A DNA stretch of 64,000 nt from JAGVPT01 sp035505655 (GCA_035505655.1 DATJQP010000084.1:13440-77439); one strand, 5' to 3'; shown: positions 18,527-27,110, counted from the stretch's first letter. Numbers and translations: made by a program. The notes: generated from the sequence alone by a model not told the origin.

Positions 18527-18626
18527 TTATACCCAAAAGGGTATAAAGATCGTGTTTGATGTTCTATTATACCTTATTAGGTATAATTGTGCTATGATTC
18601 TTGACATTATACCCAAAAAGGTATAA
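18527..18626. promoter_or_regulatory. Three phased HipB-type operators and promoter of the hip operon
   Basis: Three inverted repeats share TATACC-N6-GGTATA. O1 is 18527-18546 (TTATACCC, AAAA, GGGTATAA), O2 is 18566-18587 (ATTATACC, TTATTA, GGTATAAT) and O3 is 18607-18626 (TTATACC, N6, GGTATAA). Their centres are exactly 40 bp apart (18536.5, 18576.5, 18616.5). A TTGACA -35 box (18601-18606) abuts O3, and TATAAA (18622-18627) overlaps its right arm, so binding at O3 would block RNA polymerase. This is the pattern expected of autorepression by HipB, whose known E. coli operators are similar palindromes. Confidence 0.85.
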
Positions 18627-18647
18627 ACTGTAATGGAGGAGGTTAAG

Positions 18648-18860
18648 ATGAAAACTGGAGAGTTTGTAAAAACACGTCGAAAGGCGCTCAGGCTGAGTCA
18701 GCCGGAGTTGGCCAAGCGTGCCGGAGTTGGTCTGAGGCTTGTCCGCGACATCGAGCAGGGGAAAAGGAGCCTGCAAATGGCAAAGGTGAATTTGGTACTC
18801 TCCCTTTTCAACCATGAGCTGGGTCCGGTCAAGACAGAACCGGAGAGCAGACATGAGTAG
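18648..18860 (+). CDS. hipB: HipB-like Xre-family antitoxin/repressor
   Basis: This is a 70-residue protein that is a single lambda-repressor-type HTH: VKTRRKALRLSQPELAKRAGVGLRLVRDIEQGKRS. It has a short C-terminal tail (LVLSLFNHELGPVKTEPE) like the HipB strand region. The start is the ATG at 18648, placed six bases after an excellent GGAGGAGG site. An upstream ATG at 18633 overlaps that site and is rejected. It is the first gene of the hip operon, directly behind three operators that it probably binds as a dimer. The next gene overlaps its stop by eight bases. In hipBST systems HipB represses the operon and supports, rather than solely provides, neutralisation. Confidence 0.9.
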   Translation: MKTGEFVKTRRKALRLSQPELAKRAGVGLRLVRDIEQGKRSLQMAKVNLVLSLFNHELGPVKTEPESRHE

Positions 18861-19185
18861 AACCGGACAAGTCTTCTTCATTGATGAGCTCGCGGGCCGG
18901 ATCGTCGAGGACGATGCAGGGTACCACTTTCGATACGATGAAGCGTACCTCAGAAAGGAAGGATCCTTGCCGGTGAGTCAGACCCTCCCGTTGAGACGAG
19001 AAGAATATTTCTCAAGAACTATGATCCCATTCTTCGACGGGCTGATCCCGGAAGGCTGGCTTCTCGGGATCGCTCAAAAAAACCGGAAGCTTGATCCCCG
19101 GGACCGGATAGGATTGCTTCTGGCTTGCTGCAAGGATTGTATCGGGGCGGTGAGCGTTGCACCACACGCCGAGGCGGAAAAGTGA
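18853..19185 (+). CDS. hipS: HipS-like small protein (split HipA N-terminal subdomain), putative antitoxin
   Basis: This 110-residue protein corresponds to the N-terminal 'couple' subdomain of HipA, standing alone: GQVFFIDELAGRIVEDDAGYHFRY, LPVSQTLPLRREEYFS, MIPFFDGLIPEGWLL and DRIGLLLACCKDCIGAVSV. In E. coli O127 hipBST the matching protein HipS is the antitoxin of the kinase HipT, and inserts a Trp from the same FFDGLxPEGW motif. Here that Trp is W69. The ATG at 18853 overlaps the hipB stop, and its own stop overlaps the hipT start in GTGA, so all three genes are translationally coupled. The length matches HipS (about 110). Antitoxin function is inferred from family and order. Confidence 0.85.
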   Translation: MSRTGQVFFIDELAGRIVEDDAGYHFRYDEAYLRKEGSLPVSQTLPLRREEYFSRTMIPFFDGLIPEGWLLGIAQKNRKLDPRDRIGLLLACCKDCIGAVSVAPHAEAEK

Positions 19186-20171
19186 AAACCCTGAAATGCC
19201 TCTACTGCTACCAGCCGTTGGAAAATGGCGAGGTAGATTTTCATCCACGCTGCGCCCGAAAGTTCTTTGGACCCCAGAGCGTTCCGGACATGCCGTACTC
19301 GCTCGACGATCTCTACGAGCTTGCGAACCAGGTCATCCGGAAAGGTGTCAGCGTCACCGGAGTTCAGGCGAAACTCCCGATCGATCTGCCATTCCATAAA
19401 AATGCAAGGAAACGGTCCCGCTTCTCGGTCGACGGTCTTTTGGGAAAGTACATCCTGAAGCCTCCCGTGGAAGAGCAAGAATACCTCCCTGAAAATGAAG
19501 ACCTCACGATGCATCTTGCCGGAATCTTTGGCCTCCGCATTGTGCCTCACAGCCTTGTCCGGTTGAAGTCCGGAGAACTTGCGTATCTCACGAGGCGGAT
19601 CGACAGATCTGACGGGAAGAAATTTCCAATGGAGGATATGTGCCAATTGACCGGTCGGCTCACCGAGGAGAAGTACAAAGGGTCGATGGAAGAGATCGGA
19701 AAGGTGATCTCAAAATTCTCCGACAACAGCGGATTCGACAAGACCGAACTCTTCTCGGTCGCAATATTCTCATTCCTCTGCGGCAACGCGGATATGCACT
19801 TGAAGAATTTCTCGCTGCTCCGGGGAGAGGATGGACTGACTTCCCTGGCTCCGGCGTATGACCTTGTCTCTACGAAATTGGTGTTGCCGAAAGACGATGA
19901 GGAGACAGCGCTGACGATTAACGGCAAGAAAACGCGGTTGGGGAAGGACGATTTCTATGAATTGGGGATGTCGTTAGGCGTGAGCGAAACTGTGGGAGGG
20001 AATATTTACGCCAACTTCTACAGCAAGTTCAGGGAAGCATATTCTTTCGTCCAACAAAGCTTCCTGTCAGACAGGCTGATCGATTCCTACCAGAAACTTC
20101 TGCTCGCCCGCGCCCGGAGGCTCTGGGAATCCCTTCCCGTCCCGAACGTGAAGGGAAGCAGATCCGGTTGA
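19182..20171 (+). CDS. hipT: HipT-like serine/threonine kinase toxin (HipA kinase core)
   Basis: The protein has 329 residues from the GTG at 19182. It lacks the HipA N-subdomain, which is encoded separately just upstream. An N-terminal C6-x2-C9-x11-H21-x2-C24 motif (KCLYCYQPL...HPRCARKFFG) resembles a zinc knuckle. The Gly-rich loop VSVTGVQAKL holds S57 and T59, the positions of the two autophosphorylated serines of HipT. The ATP lysine is K93 in KYILKPP. The catalytic loop is GNADMHLKN with D204 and N209, and the metal-binding Asp is D227 in LAPAYDLVS. The core looks complete and probably active. E. coli HipT phosphorylates tryptophanyl-tRNA synthetase; the target here is unknown. Confidence 0.88.
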   Translation: MKTLKCLYCYQPLENGEVDFHPRCARKFFGPQSVPDMPYSLDDLYELANQVIRKGVSVTGVQAKLPIDLPFHKNARKRSRFSVDGLLGKYILKPPVEEQEYLPENEDLTMHLAGIFGLRIVPHSLVRLKSGELAYLTRRIDRSDGKKFPMEDMCQLTGRLTEEKYKGSMEEIGKVISKFSDNSGFDKTELFSVAIFSFLCGNADMHLKNFSLLRGEDGLTSLAPAYDLVSTKLVLPKDDEETALTINGKKTRLGKDDFYELGMSLGVSETVGGNIYANFYSKFREAYSFVQQSFLSDRLIDSYQKLLLARARRLWESLPVPNVKGSRSG

Positions 20172-20484
20172 CTCCATACGGGGAATTTCGCTTCCAGCCC
20201 TGATCCCTTCGTGTCATCAAGGCTCACGTCCCCTCGCAGACCTTTCGGCGAGATCCTGATGATCTCCTCACCTCAACTTCTCTTCCCTCTTAGCCGACCG
20301 CCGCATAAGGCATCTCTTTCTCACGAAGATGGTTGAATATTTTCGGCTCCGACTCGTACTATGCAGCCTCGCCCCCCCCGCAGGCCCTGAAATGTTGCGG
20401 CCACAAACCATAAGCGAGCCGCTTCGGAAATCTGTATATTGCGATACCTGGAACTAACACCTACAACACATTGAGGAGAAACTC
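20172..20484. other. Intergenic region, nothing recognised
   Basis: About 310 bp between the hip operon and the SPFH gene. No frame with coding character, hairpin terminator or repeat was found. A ribosome-binding site (GAGGAG) just before 20485 belongs to the next gene. Confidence 0.5.
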
Positions 20485-21408
20485 GTGAATACTTCATTCC
20501 TGATTCTCATATTCATCGCATTGGGAGTCTTCCTGCTGACAATGAAACCCAGAGACGGCTCCTATCCGATTAGCTTTAAGAAGCTGGGGTTCGCGAGCCT
20601 GGGATTGGCTCTCATGGCCCTGCTCTCTGAATCTTTCACAATAATTGAGCCGGGGTATGTGGGAGTGCCGGTCACGTTCGGCAATGTCGGTTCGCAGGCC
20701 TTGTTGGCGGGCATTCATCCGATCCTCTTTGTTACGGACGTCTATAAGATGTCCATCCAAACGAAGGACTACACGATGTCTTCGGTCAATAACGAAGGCA
20801 ATAAGTCGGGTGACGACGCTGTTGCCACGCTATCGCGCGATCAACTGATTCTTAAATTCGATGTCAGTGTCTGGTATCATCTGGATCCATCACAAGCCAC
20901 CAGTGTCTACAGCAATATCGGGCTTAACTATGAAGAGGTGATCGTGAGGCCGGCTATCAGGACCGCGCTGGTCGATGCAGCCACCAGGTTCGACGCAAGC
21001 GATGTCATGTCTCTCCAGAGAGATGCCTATACGAAAACAGTCACCGACCTCCTGTTGCATGAATTGAGCGGCAAAGGAGTACTTTTGGACAATGTGCTCA
21101 TCAGAAACGTGCAGCCGCCGGCGACAGTGAGCGACGCAATTGCCGCGAAGCTCAAAGCATCTCAGGAAGCTCAGCAAATGGAGTACACGATACAGTATGC
21201 GCAGAAGGAAGCGCAACGAAAGGCGATTGAGGCTCAGGGGATTTCGAATGCTCAAAAAATAATCGGCAACGGGCTGACCCAGAATTATCTTCAATGGTAT
21301 TACATTTCCCAGCTCAAGGAGGTCGTGAGCAGTCCCAATAACTCTACCATTATCCTCCCCTACGATCAGAAGCTGACCCCTCTACTGAATATACAGGGGA
21401 AGAAGTAG
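20485..21408 (+). CDS. SPFH/Band 7 (prohibitin-like) membrane protein
   Basis: This is a 307-residue protein starting at GTG, with GAGGAG seven bases upstream. Two hydrophobic helices (about 4-19 and 33-50) anchor it. The SPFH domain follows: SFTIIEPGYVGVPVTFGNVGSQALLAGIHPI, LSRDQLILKFDVSVWYHLDPS and YEEVIVRPAIRTALVDAA. It continues into the Ala/Glu/Gln-rich coiled coil characteristic of prohibitin-type proteins (AAKLKASQEAQQMEYTIQYAQKEAQRKAIEAQG). Family members form large ring scaffolds in the inner membrane and modulate proteases such as FtsH. No partner gene is adjacent, so its client is unknown. It is a single-gene unit closed by a hairpin about 40 bp downstream. Confidence 0.88.
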   Translation: MNTSFLILIFIALGVFLLTMKPRDGSYPISFKKLGFASLGLALMALLSESFTIIEPGYVGVPVTFGNVGSQALLAGIHPILFVTDVYKMSIQTKDYTMSSVNNEGNKSGDDAVATLSRDQLILKFDVSVWYHLDPSQATSVYSNIGLNYEEVIVRPAIRTALVDAATRFDASDVMSLQRDAYTKTVTDLLLHELSGKGVLLDNVLIRNVQPPATVSDAIAAKLKASQEAQQMEYTIQYAQKEAQRKAIEAQGISNAQKIIGNGLTQNYLQWYYISQLKEVVSSPNNSTIILPYDQKLTPLLNIQGKK

Positions 21409-21448
21409 ACCGGTCCGAGACCAATAGAACAGTGTAATGCGGAAAGGT

Positions 21449-21466
21449 GCCCCCGGCACCGGGGGC
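21449..21466 (+). terminator. Hairpin terminator after the SPFH gene
   Basis: A perfect eight-base stem GCCCCCGG/CCGGGGGC with a two-base centre (CA) lies 40 bp after the stop codon. Only a weak T tract (TTCTCGTTT) follows, so termination could be partial. Confidence 0.55.
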
Positions 21467-21997
21467 TTCTCGTTTGCCGAGCTGGATGAAGCGAAGAGGC
21501 AATTGATGGACTCTCCGCGAATTTGTGACTGCTATTGACATCGAAGGGTATACCTGAAACTGGTGTTCAAGGTATGTTCGCCGTTTCACGGTCCGACAGC
21601 AATTCCATTGCGATGCTCCGGGCAGTGGAGGTTTTGAACTCGGTCGGAATGGAGAAGAAAGATTCCCGACAGATCCATTCGGAGACAATGCTGCCTGTGC
21701 AGCCGTCATACGGCCGCATTCCGAGGGGCCAAAAGCACTCTGCGGATTGTCTTGGATTTGTCACGGAATATCAGTATCTTATTCTTGCTGTAGATTACAG
21801 CGCCCGTCTCCGATTGAACTCTGATCGGAAGCGGAACTTTTGAGACCCGCTCTCCGATTACGAGAAGCCAAGGTTCTGAAGGGAAGATCCTCGTTGACGA
21901 CCGCCTCATTGCCGGGCGGCGTATCGCGTTTCCCCCGACTCATCTTTAGCACATCTTCATCTGCGCAGCGTGTTTCGTCACCTTTTTTAGGATAGCT
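21467..21997. other. Intergenic region, nothing recognised
   Basis: About 530 bp between the SPFH gene and the helicase. A 102-codon frame (21535-21843, plus) lacks a ribosome-binding site, has no recognisable domain and shows random composition, so it was not called. No structured RNA motif was recognised, although helicase leaders in other bacteria often contain one. Confidence 0.45.
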
Positions 21998-23446
21998 ATG
22001 CCATTTTCACAACTTGGTCTCAACGACCAGCTCGTGCAGGGAATGCTTGCCACGGGTTATACCGCGCCAACCGACATCCAGTCGCGGGCCATACCGCCCG
22101 CACTCCAGGGGAAAGACCTCATCGGCTGCGCGCAAACGGGAACGGGAAAAACTGCGGCGTTCGCCCTCCCGCTTCTTCACCTTCTCTCCGGAAACCATTC
22201 GAGCGGTCCAAGGAATGTCCGCGGATTGATCCTCACTCCCACAAGGGAACTTGCGCGGCAAGTGGAAGAATTCATCGCCGGATACGGAAAGTTCACCACC
22301 CTCCAGAGTTTCTCGGTCTACGGCGGCGTCAACATGGAGAACCAGGTCAAGCGGCTCTCCCGCGGAGTCGATATCGTAATCGCGACGCCGGGGCGATTGC
22401 TCGATCATATTCAGCGCCGGACCATCGATCTGTCGCACGTTGAAATTCTCGTCCTCGACGAGGCCGACAGGATGTTCGATATGGGATTCATCAACGACGT
22501 AAGAAAGATCGTTGCCAGGGTCCCCAGGGAGCGTCAAACGCTTCTCTTCTCGGCCACTATGTCGAAAGAGGTCCGGGCGCTCACCGCATCGATTCAGAGG
22601 CAGCCCGAGATGATCGAGATCGGGCACAGGACCAAACCGGTCGACACCGTTGCGCAATACTTCTATTCGGTTCCCCGCAACCAGAAGCTCGACCTTCTGC
22701 TGCACATCCTCGGATCGTCCCGGATGGACAGCCTTCTCATCTTTTCGCGCACAAAACACGGAGCGGACAAGATCGTGCGCCGTCTGGAGCGGACGGGGGT
22801 CAAGGCTGCGGTCATTCATTCCAACCGGTCGCAATCACAGCGGAATCGCGCATTGGCCGGGTTCAAACAGGGTGATTACAAAGTCCTCGTCGCGACCGAC
22901 ATCGCCGCTCGCGGCATCGACGTTGAAGGGATCTCACACGTGATCAACTACGACACGCCGACCTTCGCGGAAGACTATATCCACAGGATCGGCCGGACCG
23001 GAAGAGCGAATCAAAAAGGCGATGCACTCACCTTCGTTTCACACGAAGAGACGGATCATCTCAGAAAGATCGAACGATTTATCGACAAAAAGATTGCCCT
23101 CGGATCGTATCCGGGATTCCACTACACCGCGAAGACGGAATCGGTCGCACCGGTGCACCATGCTCAAAGGTCGGACTTCAAACACACTCATGCCAAAGCC
23201 CGGCCCGTTGAAGAAAGAGCGTCTCAAGGTAAGAGACGCCACGGTGGCCCTCAGCAGCGGCAGCACGCTCACGGAAGAAAATCGTGGGAGCAGCGTCGCG
23301 AGAAAGGAGAGGAGCACATCGCAAAAAAGAAGACGGCCAACCCTGCGGAGGCCGGCGAGACTGATTGGAGATCGCTCCTGGCCGCCAGGCCCGAAGGGAA
23401 AAGGTCGTTTGGGAAAAAGCTGCGGCAGTTTTTCGGCAGAGGATAA
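21998..23446 (+). CDS. rhlE: DEAD-box ATP-dependent RNA helicase, RhlE type
   Basis: The protein has 482 residues. It remodels RNA in ribosome assembly or decay. Motifs in order: Q-motif FSQLGLNDQLVQGMLATGYTAPTDIQ region, motif I AQTGTGKT (45-52), Ia PTRELARQ, Ib TPGRLLDH, II DEAD (about 157), III SAT, IV LLIFSRTKHGADKIVRRL, V VATDIAARGIDV, and VI HRIGRTGR. The tail after about residue 385 is basic and His/Arg/Gly-rich (HTHAKARPVEERASQGKRRHGGPQQRQ), the usual RNA-binding extension of RhlE in Bacteroidota. It is monocistronic. The symbol is by closest subfamily, as other DEAD-box groups share these motifs. Confidence 0.92.
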   Translation: MPFSQLGLNDQLVQGMLATGYTAPTDIQSRAIPPALQGKDLIGCAQTGTGKTAAFALPLLHLLSGNHSSGPRNVRGLILTPTRELARQVEEFIAGYGKFTTLQSFSVYGGVNMENQVKRLSRGVDIVIATPGRLLDHIQRRTIDLSHVEILVLDEADRMFDMGFINDVRKIVARVPRERQTLLFSATMSKEVRALTASIQRQPEMIEIGHRTKPVDTVAQYFYSVPRNQKLDLLLHILGSSRMDSLLIFSRTKHGADKIVRRLERTGVKAAVIHSNRSQSQRNRALAGFKQGDYKVLVATDIAARGIDVEGISHVINYDTPTFAEDYIHRIGRTGRANQKGDALTFVSHEETDHLRKIERFIDKKIALGSYPGFHYTAKTESVAPVHHAQRSDFKHTHAKARPVEERASQGKRRHGGPQQRQHAHGRKSWEQRREKGEEHIAKKKTANPAEAGETDWRSLLAARPEGKRSFGKKLRQFFGRG

Positions 23447-23662
23447 TAAGGAATGGTCCGATCGCGTTTGCAGTGTCAAACGTCATTCTCATCGCTTCCT
23501 TCATGGCTGGCTTTTGGCGATTGGATTTGGTATCATGAAACGCGTCGAATGCCCGTTTGAGCGTTAAGTCTGCGCGATGTCGGATTGGGAAGCGTTCGAG
23601 CAGACACATACAGCGTTGGCGATGAGCTCTCTTCCACAGTGTGTCACCGGAGGCGGTGCGAG

Positions 23663-25513
23663 ATGAACACATATCAGCACAGATTCCACATTCCCGTCAT
23701 GGGAACCGGCCACTCGATCGATACGCCGATCCGGGTAGCCCATTTTGGGATCTCGTCGGTCATGTCGATCATCGACGACATGCTGATAGAGAAGGTGCGG
23801 AAATTCTACTCGCAGAAGTTCAATTTCCCCTATCGCACCATTCCGCGCTCCGAAACGGAAGCGCGCTCGAAAAGGATTACGGCATACCTCGACCTTGTTC
23901 AGGAGATCGTGCGGATGAAGACGGAAGCGATCAAAAGCCTTCCGTTCTTCGCCCGCAATGACAAGGAAAAGTACTTCGAGATGCTCCCCGACGAGAGCCC
24001 GTTGAAGAAAGATTACCGGACCCTCCTTGCAATGGCGCCGGGCCCCGAACGCGATACGATGCAACGGGACCTGACGAACCGCATGAACCCCGGATCCATC
24101 GACGTCAATATTATGGTCAAGCTGGACAGTCACCACCTCGCGAGGTACGGCGGCCCTCTGACCAGCGAGCTCAGCGATGCGAAGGCGGCTCTCAAAGGTT
24201 TTGCCGAGAGCACGTTGAGATCGAGCGTCGTATTTTCCGCGGGGCTGAACCAGAGCCTGTTCACCTACATGGCACAGTTCCGCGATTTCTACCGGAACGC
24301 GGCCGGCGAGCTTGAAAAGAAGATCATCCTCAAGGTGAGCGACTTCCGATCCGCGCTTATTCAGGGACGACTCCTTGCGAAGAAGGGGATGGAAGTGTTC
24401 GAGTTCAGGATCGAGTCCGGGTTGAACTGCGGCGGCCACGCGTTCGCCTCGGACGGGATCCTGTTGCCGACGCTCCTCCAGGAATTCAGGCAGAAACGGG
24501 ACGAGCTCATGGCCGAGTTCCGTCCCATGATCAGAAAATTCTACGACGAGATGGGCCGGCGCTATCCTGAAGCGGCGGAAAAGAGCCGGCCTCTCGTTAC
24601 GGTGCAGGGGGGGATCGGAACGCATGGCGAGGCGCGCCGGCTTCATGAGCAATTTGGAATGGACATGACCGGATGGGCGAGTCCATTTCTTCTTGTCCCC
24701 GAAGCGACGTGTGTCGACGATGCCACCCGCGAGCTCCTTCGGGCCGCGAAGGAGGAGGATCTCTATCTCAGCGACGTTTCGCCGCTCGGCATTGCCTTCA
24801 ACAATGTCCGGCATAGCAGGGCGGAGATCCATACGGCGGCGATCGCGGCGGAGGGAAGACCCGGATCGCCGTGTCCGAAAGGATTTCTCGTCTCGAACAC
24901 CGAATTTACGGAGAGCCCCATCTGCGTCGCGTCGAGCGAATATCAGGGCCAGAAGTTAGCGCAAATCGGGACGCTTGATATTTCCGAGGATGAAAAAAGA
25001 GCGAAGAAAGAGGCAGTTCTCGCAAAGACCTGTCTTTGCGAACAGCTCGGCAATGGCGCATTGACCGCTCTCGGGCTCGTGCCGGGGCACAACCATCCTC
25101 AGGCGATATGCCCCGGGCCGAACATTGCCTGGTTCGACAGGATCTATACGCTCAAAGAGATGGTCGACCACATCTACGGACGTGGTACGTCTCTCGTGCC
25201 GCCCGAGCGCCCTCACATGTTCGCGAAAGAGATCACGATGTATGTCGATTTCTTCGAGAAACTTGTCGACCGCTGCAGCTACTCTGCGCGGGAAACGAAA
25301 CAGATCAGGGAGTTCTACGACAACATGGAGTCAAGCCTCGATTTCTGTTTGTCGTTTTCGGAAGAGAAGCCGTACGAGAACGAAAACCTTGACTCGATTC
25401 CCCCCTGCGTCGACCAGCAACGCGCGCGCTTGCGCTCCGCTTATGCGAGATTTGAGGAGGGCGCAGTGCCGGTCGGGGTTCCCTGCGTCGTCTCGGATCG
25501 CTCGTTGCGGTAA
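23663..25513 (+). CDS. Unrecognised conserved-looking 616-residue protein with clustered cysteines
   Basis: I do not recognise the family with confidence. The ATG at 23663 has GGAGG nine bases upstream; the open frame begins earlier at 23585 but that extension is low-complexity. There is no signal peptide or membrane segment. The N-terminus HIPVMGTGHSIDTPIRVAHFGISSVMSIIDD and the segment LVTVQGGIGTHGEARRLHEQFGMDMTGWASPF (about 311-342) read like the glycine-rich strands of a TIM-barrel or flavin enzyme. Cysteines sit in tight motifs: C256 (LNCGGHAF), C404 (GSPCPKGF), C421, C457 and C459 (KTCLCEQLGNG) and C483 (AICPGPNIAWF), compatible with metal or Fe-S binding. Codon use matches the neighbours. 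An enzymatic role is inference. Confidence 0.7.
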   Translation: MNTYQHRFHIPVMGTGHSIDTPIRVAHFGISSVMSIIDDMLIEKVRKFYSQKFNFPYRTIPRSETEARSKRITAYLDLVQEIVRMKTEAIKSLPFFARNDKEKYFEMLPDESPLKKDYRTLLAMAPGPERDTMQRDLTNRMNPGSIDVNIMVKLDSHHLARYGGPLTSELSDAKAALKGFAESTLRSSVVFSAGLNQSLFTYMAQFRDFYRNAAGELEKKIILKVSDFRSALIQGRLLAKKGMEVFEFRIESGLNCGGHAFASDGILLPTLLQEFRQKRDELMAEFRPMIRKFYDEMGRRYPEAAEKSRPLVTVQGGIGTHGEARRLHEQFGMDMTGWASPFLLVPEATCVDDATRELLRAAKEEDLYLSDVSPLGIAFNNVRHSRAEIHTAAIAAEGRPGSPCPKGFLVSNTEFTESPICVASSEYQGQKLAQIGTLDISEDEKRAKKEAVLAKTCLCEQLGNGALTALGLVPGHNHPQAICPGPNIAWFDRIYTLKEMVDHIYGRGTSLVPPERPHMFAKEITMYVDFFEKLVDRCSYSARETKQIREFYDNMESSLDFCLSFSEEKPYENENLDSIPPCVDQQRARLRSAYARFEEGAVPVGVPCVVSDRSLR

Positions 25514-25613
25514 CGCCCTCCGCCGTACCTTGTTTCCCTCCACGGCCAGACTACCAAGTCTCGCTCAACTTCTCCGGTCCCTGCTGAGAATAAAAAGCCA
25601 GGAGCTCTTCCAT

Positions 25614-25640
25614 CTTACCTCTTATCTCTTATTTCTTCTA
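25614..25640 (+). repeat. Dispersed pyrimidine-tract repeat, copy 1
   Basis: The tract CTTACCTCTTATCTCTTATT recurs with small changes at 50793-50823 and 59975-59999, and loosely at 59801-59825. All copies lie between genes. Confidence 0.5.
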
Positions 25641-25808
25641 TCTTCGCCAGGGAACCAAGCCATCTCGAAGCTAAAGAGACAGAGGGTCTCTTGAAAATAG
25701 ACAATCGATTGAGTATCATCCTGCGTGCTCGTTTTTGGAAATGGCCTGCGAATTCACCGCTGACACCGTCCGCGAGAATCGCCTCGATTGCCAATCATGG
25801 AGGGTGGA

Positions 25809-26606
25809 ATGAGCAGGAATTACAGCCCCTACAAGGATCGCACTGCGTGGTGGGTGAATCCTTGGCTCATCCTTATGCTCGCAGGGGAGCTCGTTGTCGT
25901 CGCCTTCGCTTACGTCATCGCATCGACGATCGCCAATACGATCTCCGGAGTTATCCTCGCCCTCTTCTTCTGCGTCTTCCCGTTCCTGACCATCCGATAT
26001 TTTAAAGAATCCATGATCGAGCCGAACTATTCGATCGATGCTACGGTCATCGAGGAAACGCGCAAGGAGATTGCAGAGGGGAGGAGACAGGCGGCGAAGG
26101 AATTCACGGCGACGGAGATTGAATTGCTTCGAGAAGGAAAACGCATCCCGGTGCTCGAAGCCATCCGGCTCGATCCGGCCTACCGGAAGATCCATCCCTT
26201 CTTTGATGCACTCGAGGCCTCCGAGCTCGACCCGGCCGCACACGAAATCTATCTGCGTCTTCAGTTACCATCTCTCACTCTGGAAGACGAGGGGTCATCC
26301 CACAGGTTTCTCTTGTCGTTCCTTCGATTTGTGCAGCGGGCGTTTGCGGATCCGGCCATGGTCCCGCTGAACCCCTTTTTCCAGCTTGCCATTATAGAAA
26401 TCTATTCCCTCAGGACAGACGACGGTGGATACGACGTCCCCTTCGCGGTCGCGAGCCTGCGGATCTCTTCTGAAGGTCTGGGACGACTCCGGCATTCGGG
26501 ACGCGTCGCCGATCTGACCGAGTGCGGAGAATTCCGCTTTGAGAAGGGGGGACCGATCCAGCCACATCATGGCATCTCGGCCAGCGAGTCGAGGGGGGTC
26601 AAATGA
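25809..26606 (+). CDS. Hypothetical inner-membrane protein with two N-terminal helices
   Basis: This is a 265-residue protein of no family I recognise. The ATG at 25809 follows a GGAGGG site. Residues about 18-62 form a membrane hairpin (WWVNPWLILMLAGELVVVAFAYVIAS and SGVILALFFCVFPFLTI). The remaining roughly 200 residues are soluble, with many Glu/Arg pairs (EETRKEIAEGRRQAAKEFTATEIELLREGKR), and have an aromatic and Ile-rich C-terminal half. The soluble part is probably cytoplasmic, since the segment after the second helix starts with basic residues. It is a lone gene. A pyrimidine-rich dispersed repeat (25614-25640) lies upstream. Confidence 0.6.
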   Translation: MSRNYSPYKDRTAWWVNPWLILMLAGELVVVAFAYVIASTIANTISGVILALFFCVFPFLTIRYFKESMIEPNYSIDATVIEETRKEIAEGRRQAAKEFTATEIELLREGKRIPVLEAIRLDPAYRKIHPFFDALEASELDPAAHEIYLRLQLPSLTLEDEGSSHRFLLSFLRFVQRAFADPAMVPLNPFFQLAIIEIYSLRTDDGGYDVPFAVASLRISSEGLGRLRHSGRVADLTECGEFRFEKGGPIQPHHGISASESRGVK

Positions 26607-27110
26607 CGCACCTCCGGTTTGTGTTGAAACGAAGAGAGCCGGCACTAACTCCCTAGACCAGCTCCGTACAATCTCTTATGTAACCGTGCGGATTAGGCGC
26701 GAACGTTCATCTAAGGCCGACTATGCAACGCGGGGATCACGGGCTGAGGTGAGTGGGATGAAGCACGGGGTCTCAACATTCATCGTACAACACACGTCAT
26801 GCCATGAAGCGGTTGGAAGGCCGCTTTGTGCCGGCTCCGCCACCCTTGGATTTTTGGTGGGCTTCCAGAAGACCCGCCTGCCTCAGTTTGCACTACTGTG
26901 GGTATTTTTCTATCTTCTTCGGAGGGCAGAGAGTTATGGGGGAGAGCGGTACCTGCCATCATCCATCCGACCGACCCCCCGGATTCGCGTTGCGAAGAAT
27001 CAGCCCGCAGTGACATGAGCCCCGGTGTCGACGCTAGTGTATGCCGTTCACCGAGGATCGGAACTCCGCCACCGTAAAACTCTTATCACATCGACCGGGG
27101 GAGATGAGTT
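26607..27110. other. Intergenic region, nothing recognised
   Basis: About 500 bp upstream of the large secreted protein. Overlapping short frames (for example 26539-27018) run in several phases with no ribosome-binding site or domain, so none was called. The GGGGGAG site just before 27111 serves the next gene. Confidence 0.5.

Noticed and set aside
18814..18852. Longer start for the HipS-like gene
   Set aside because: The extension lies inside hipB, and the ATG at 18853 matches the family N-terminus and gives the usual coupled overlap.
21535..21843. 102-codon plus-strand frame before the helicase
   Set aside because: No start signal, no recognisable fold, and three-base periodicity is not apparent.
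26539..27018. 159-codon frame overlapping the end of the 25809 gene
   Set aside because: It overlaps a better gene in another frame and has Ser/Arg-rich shadow composition.
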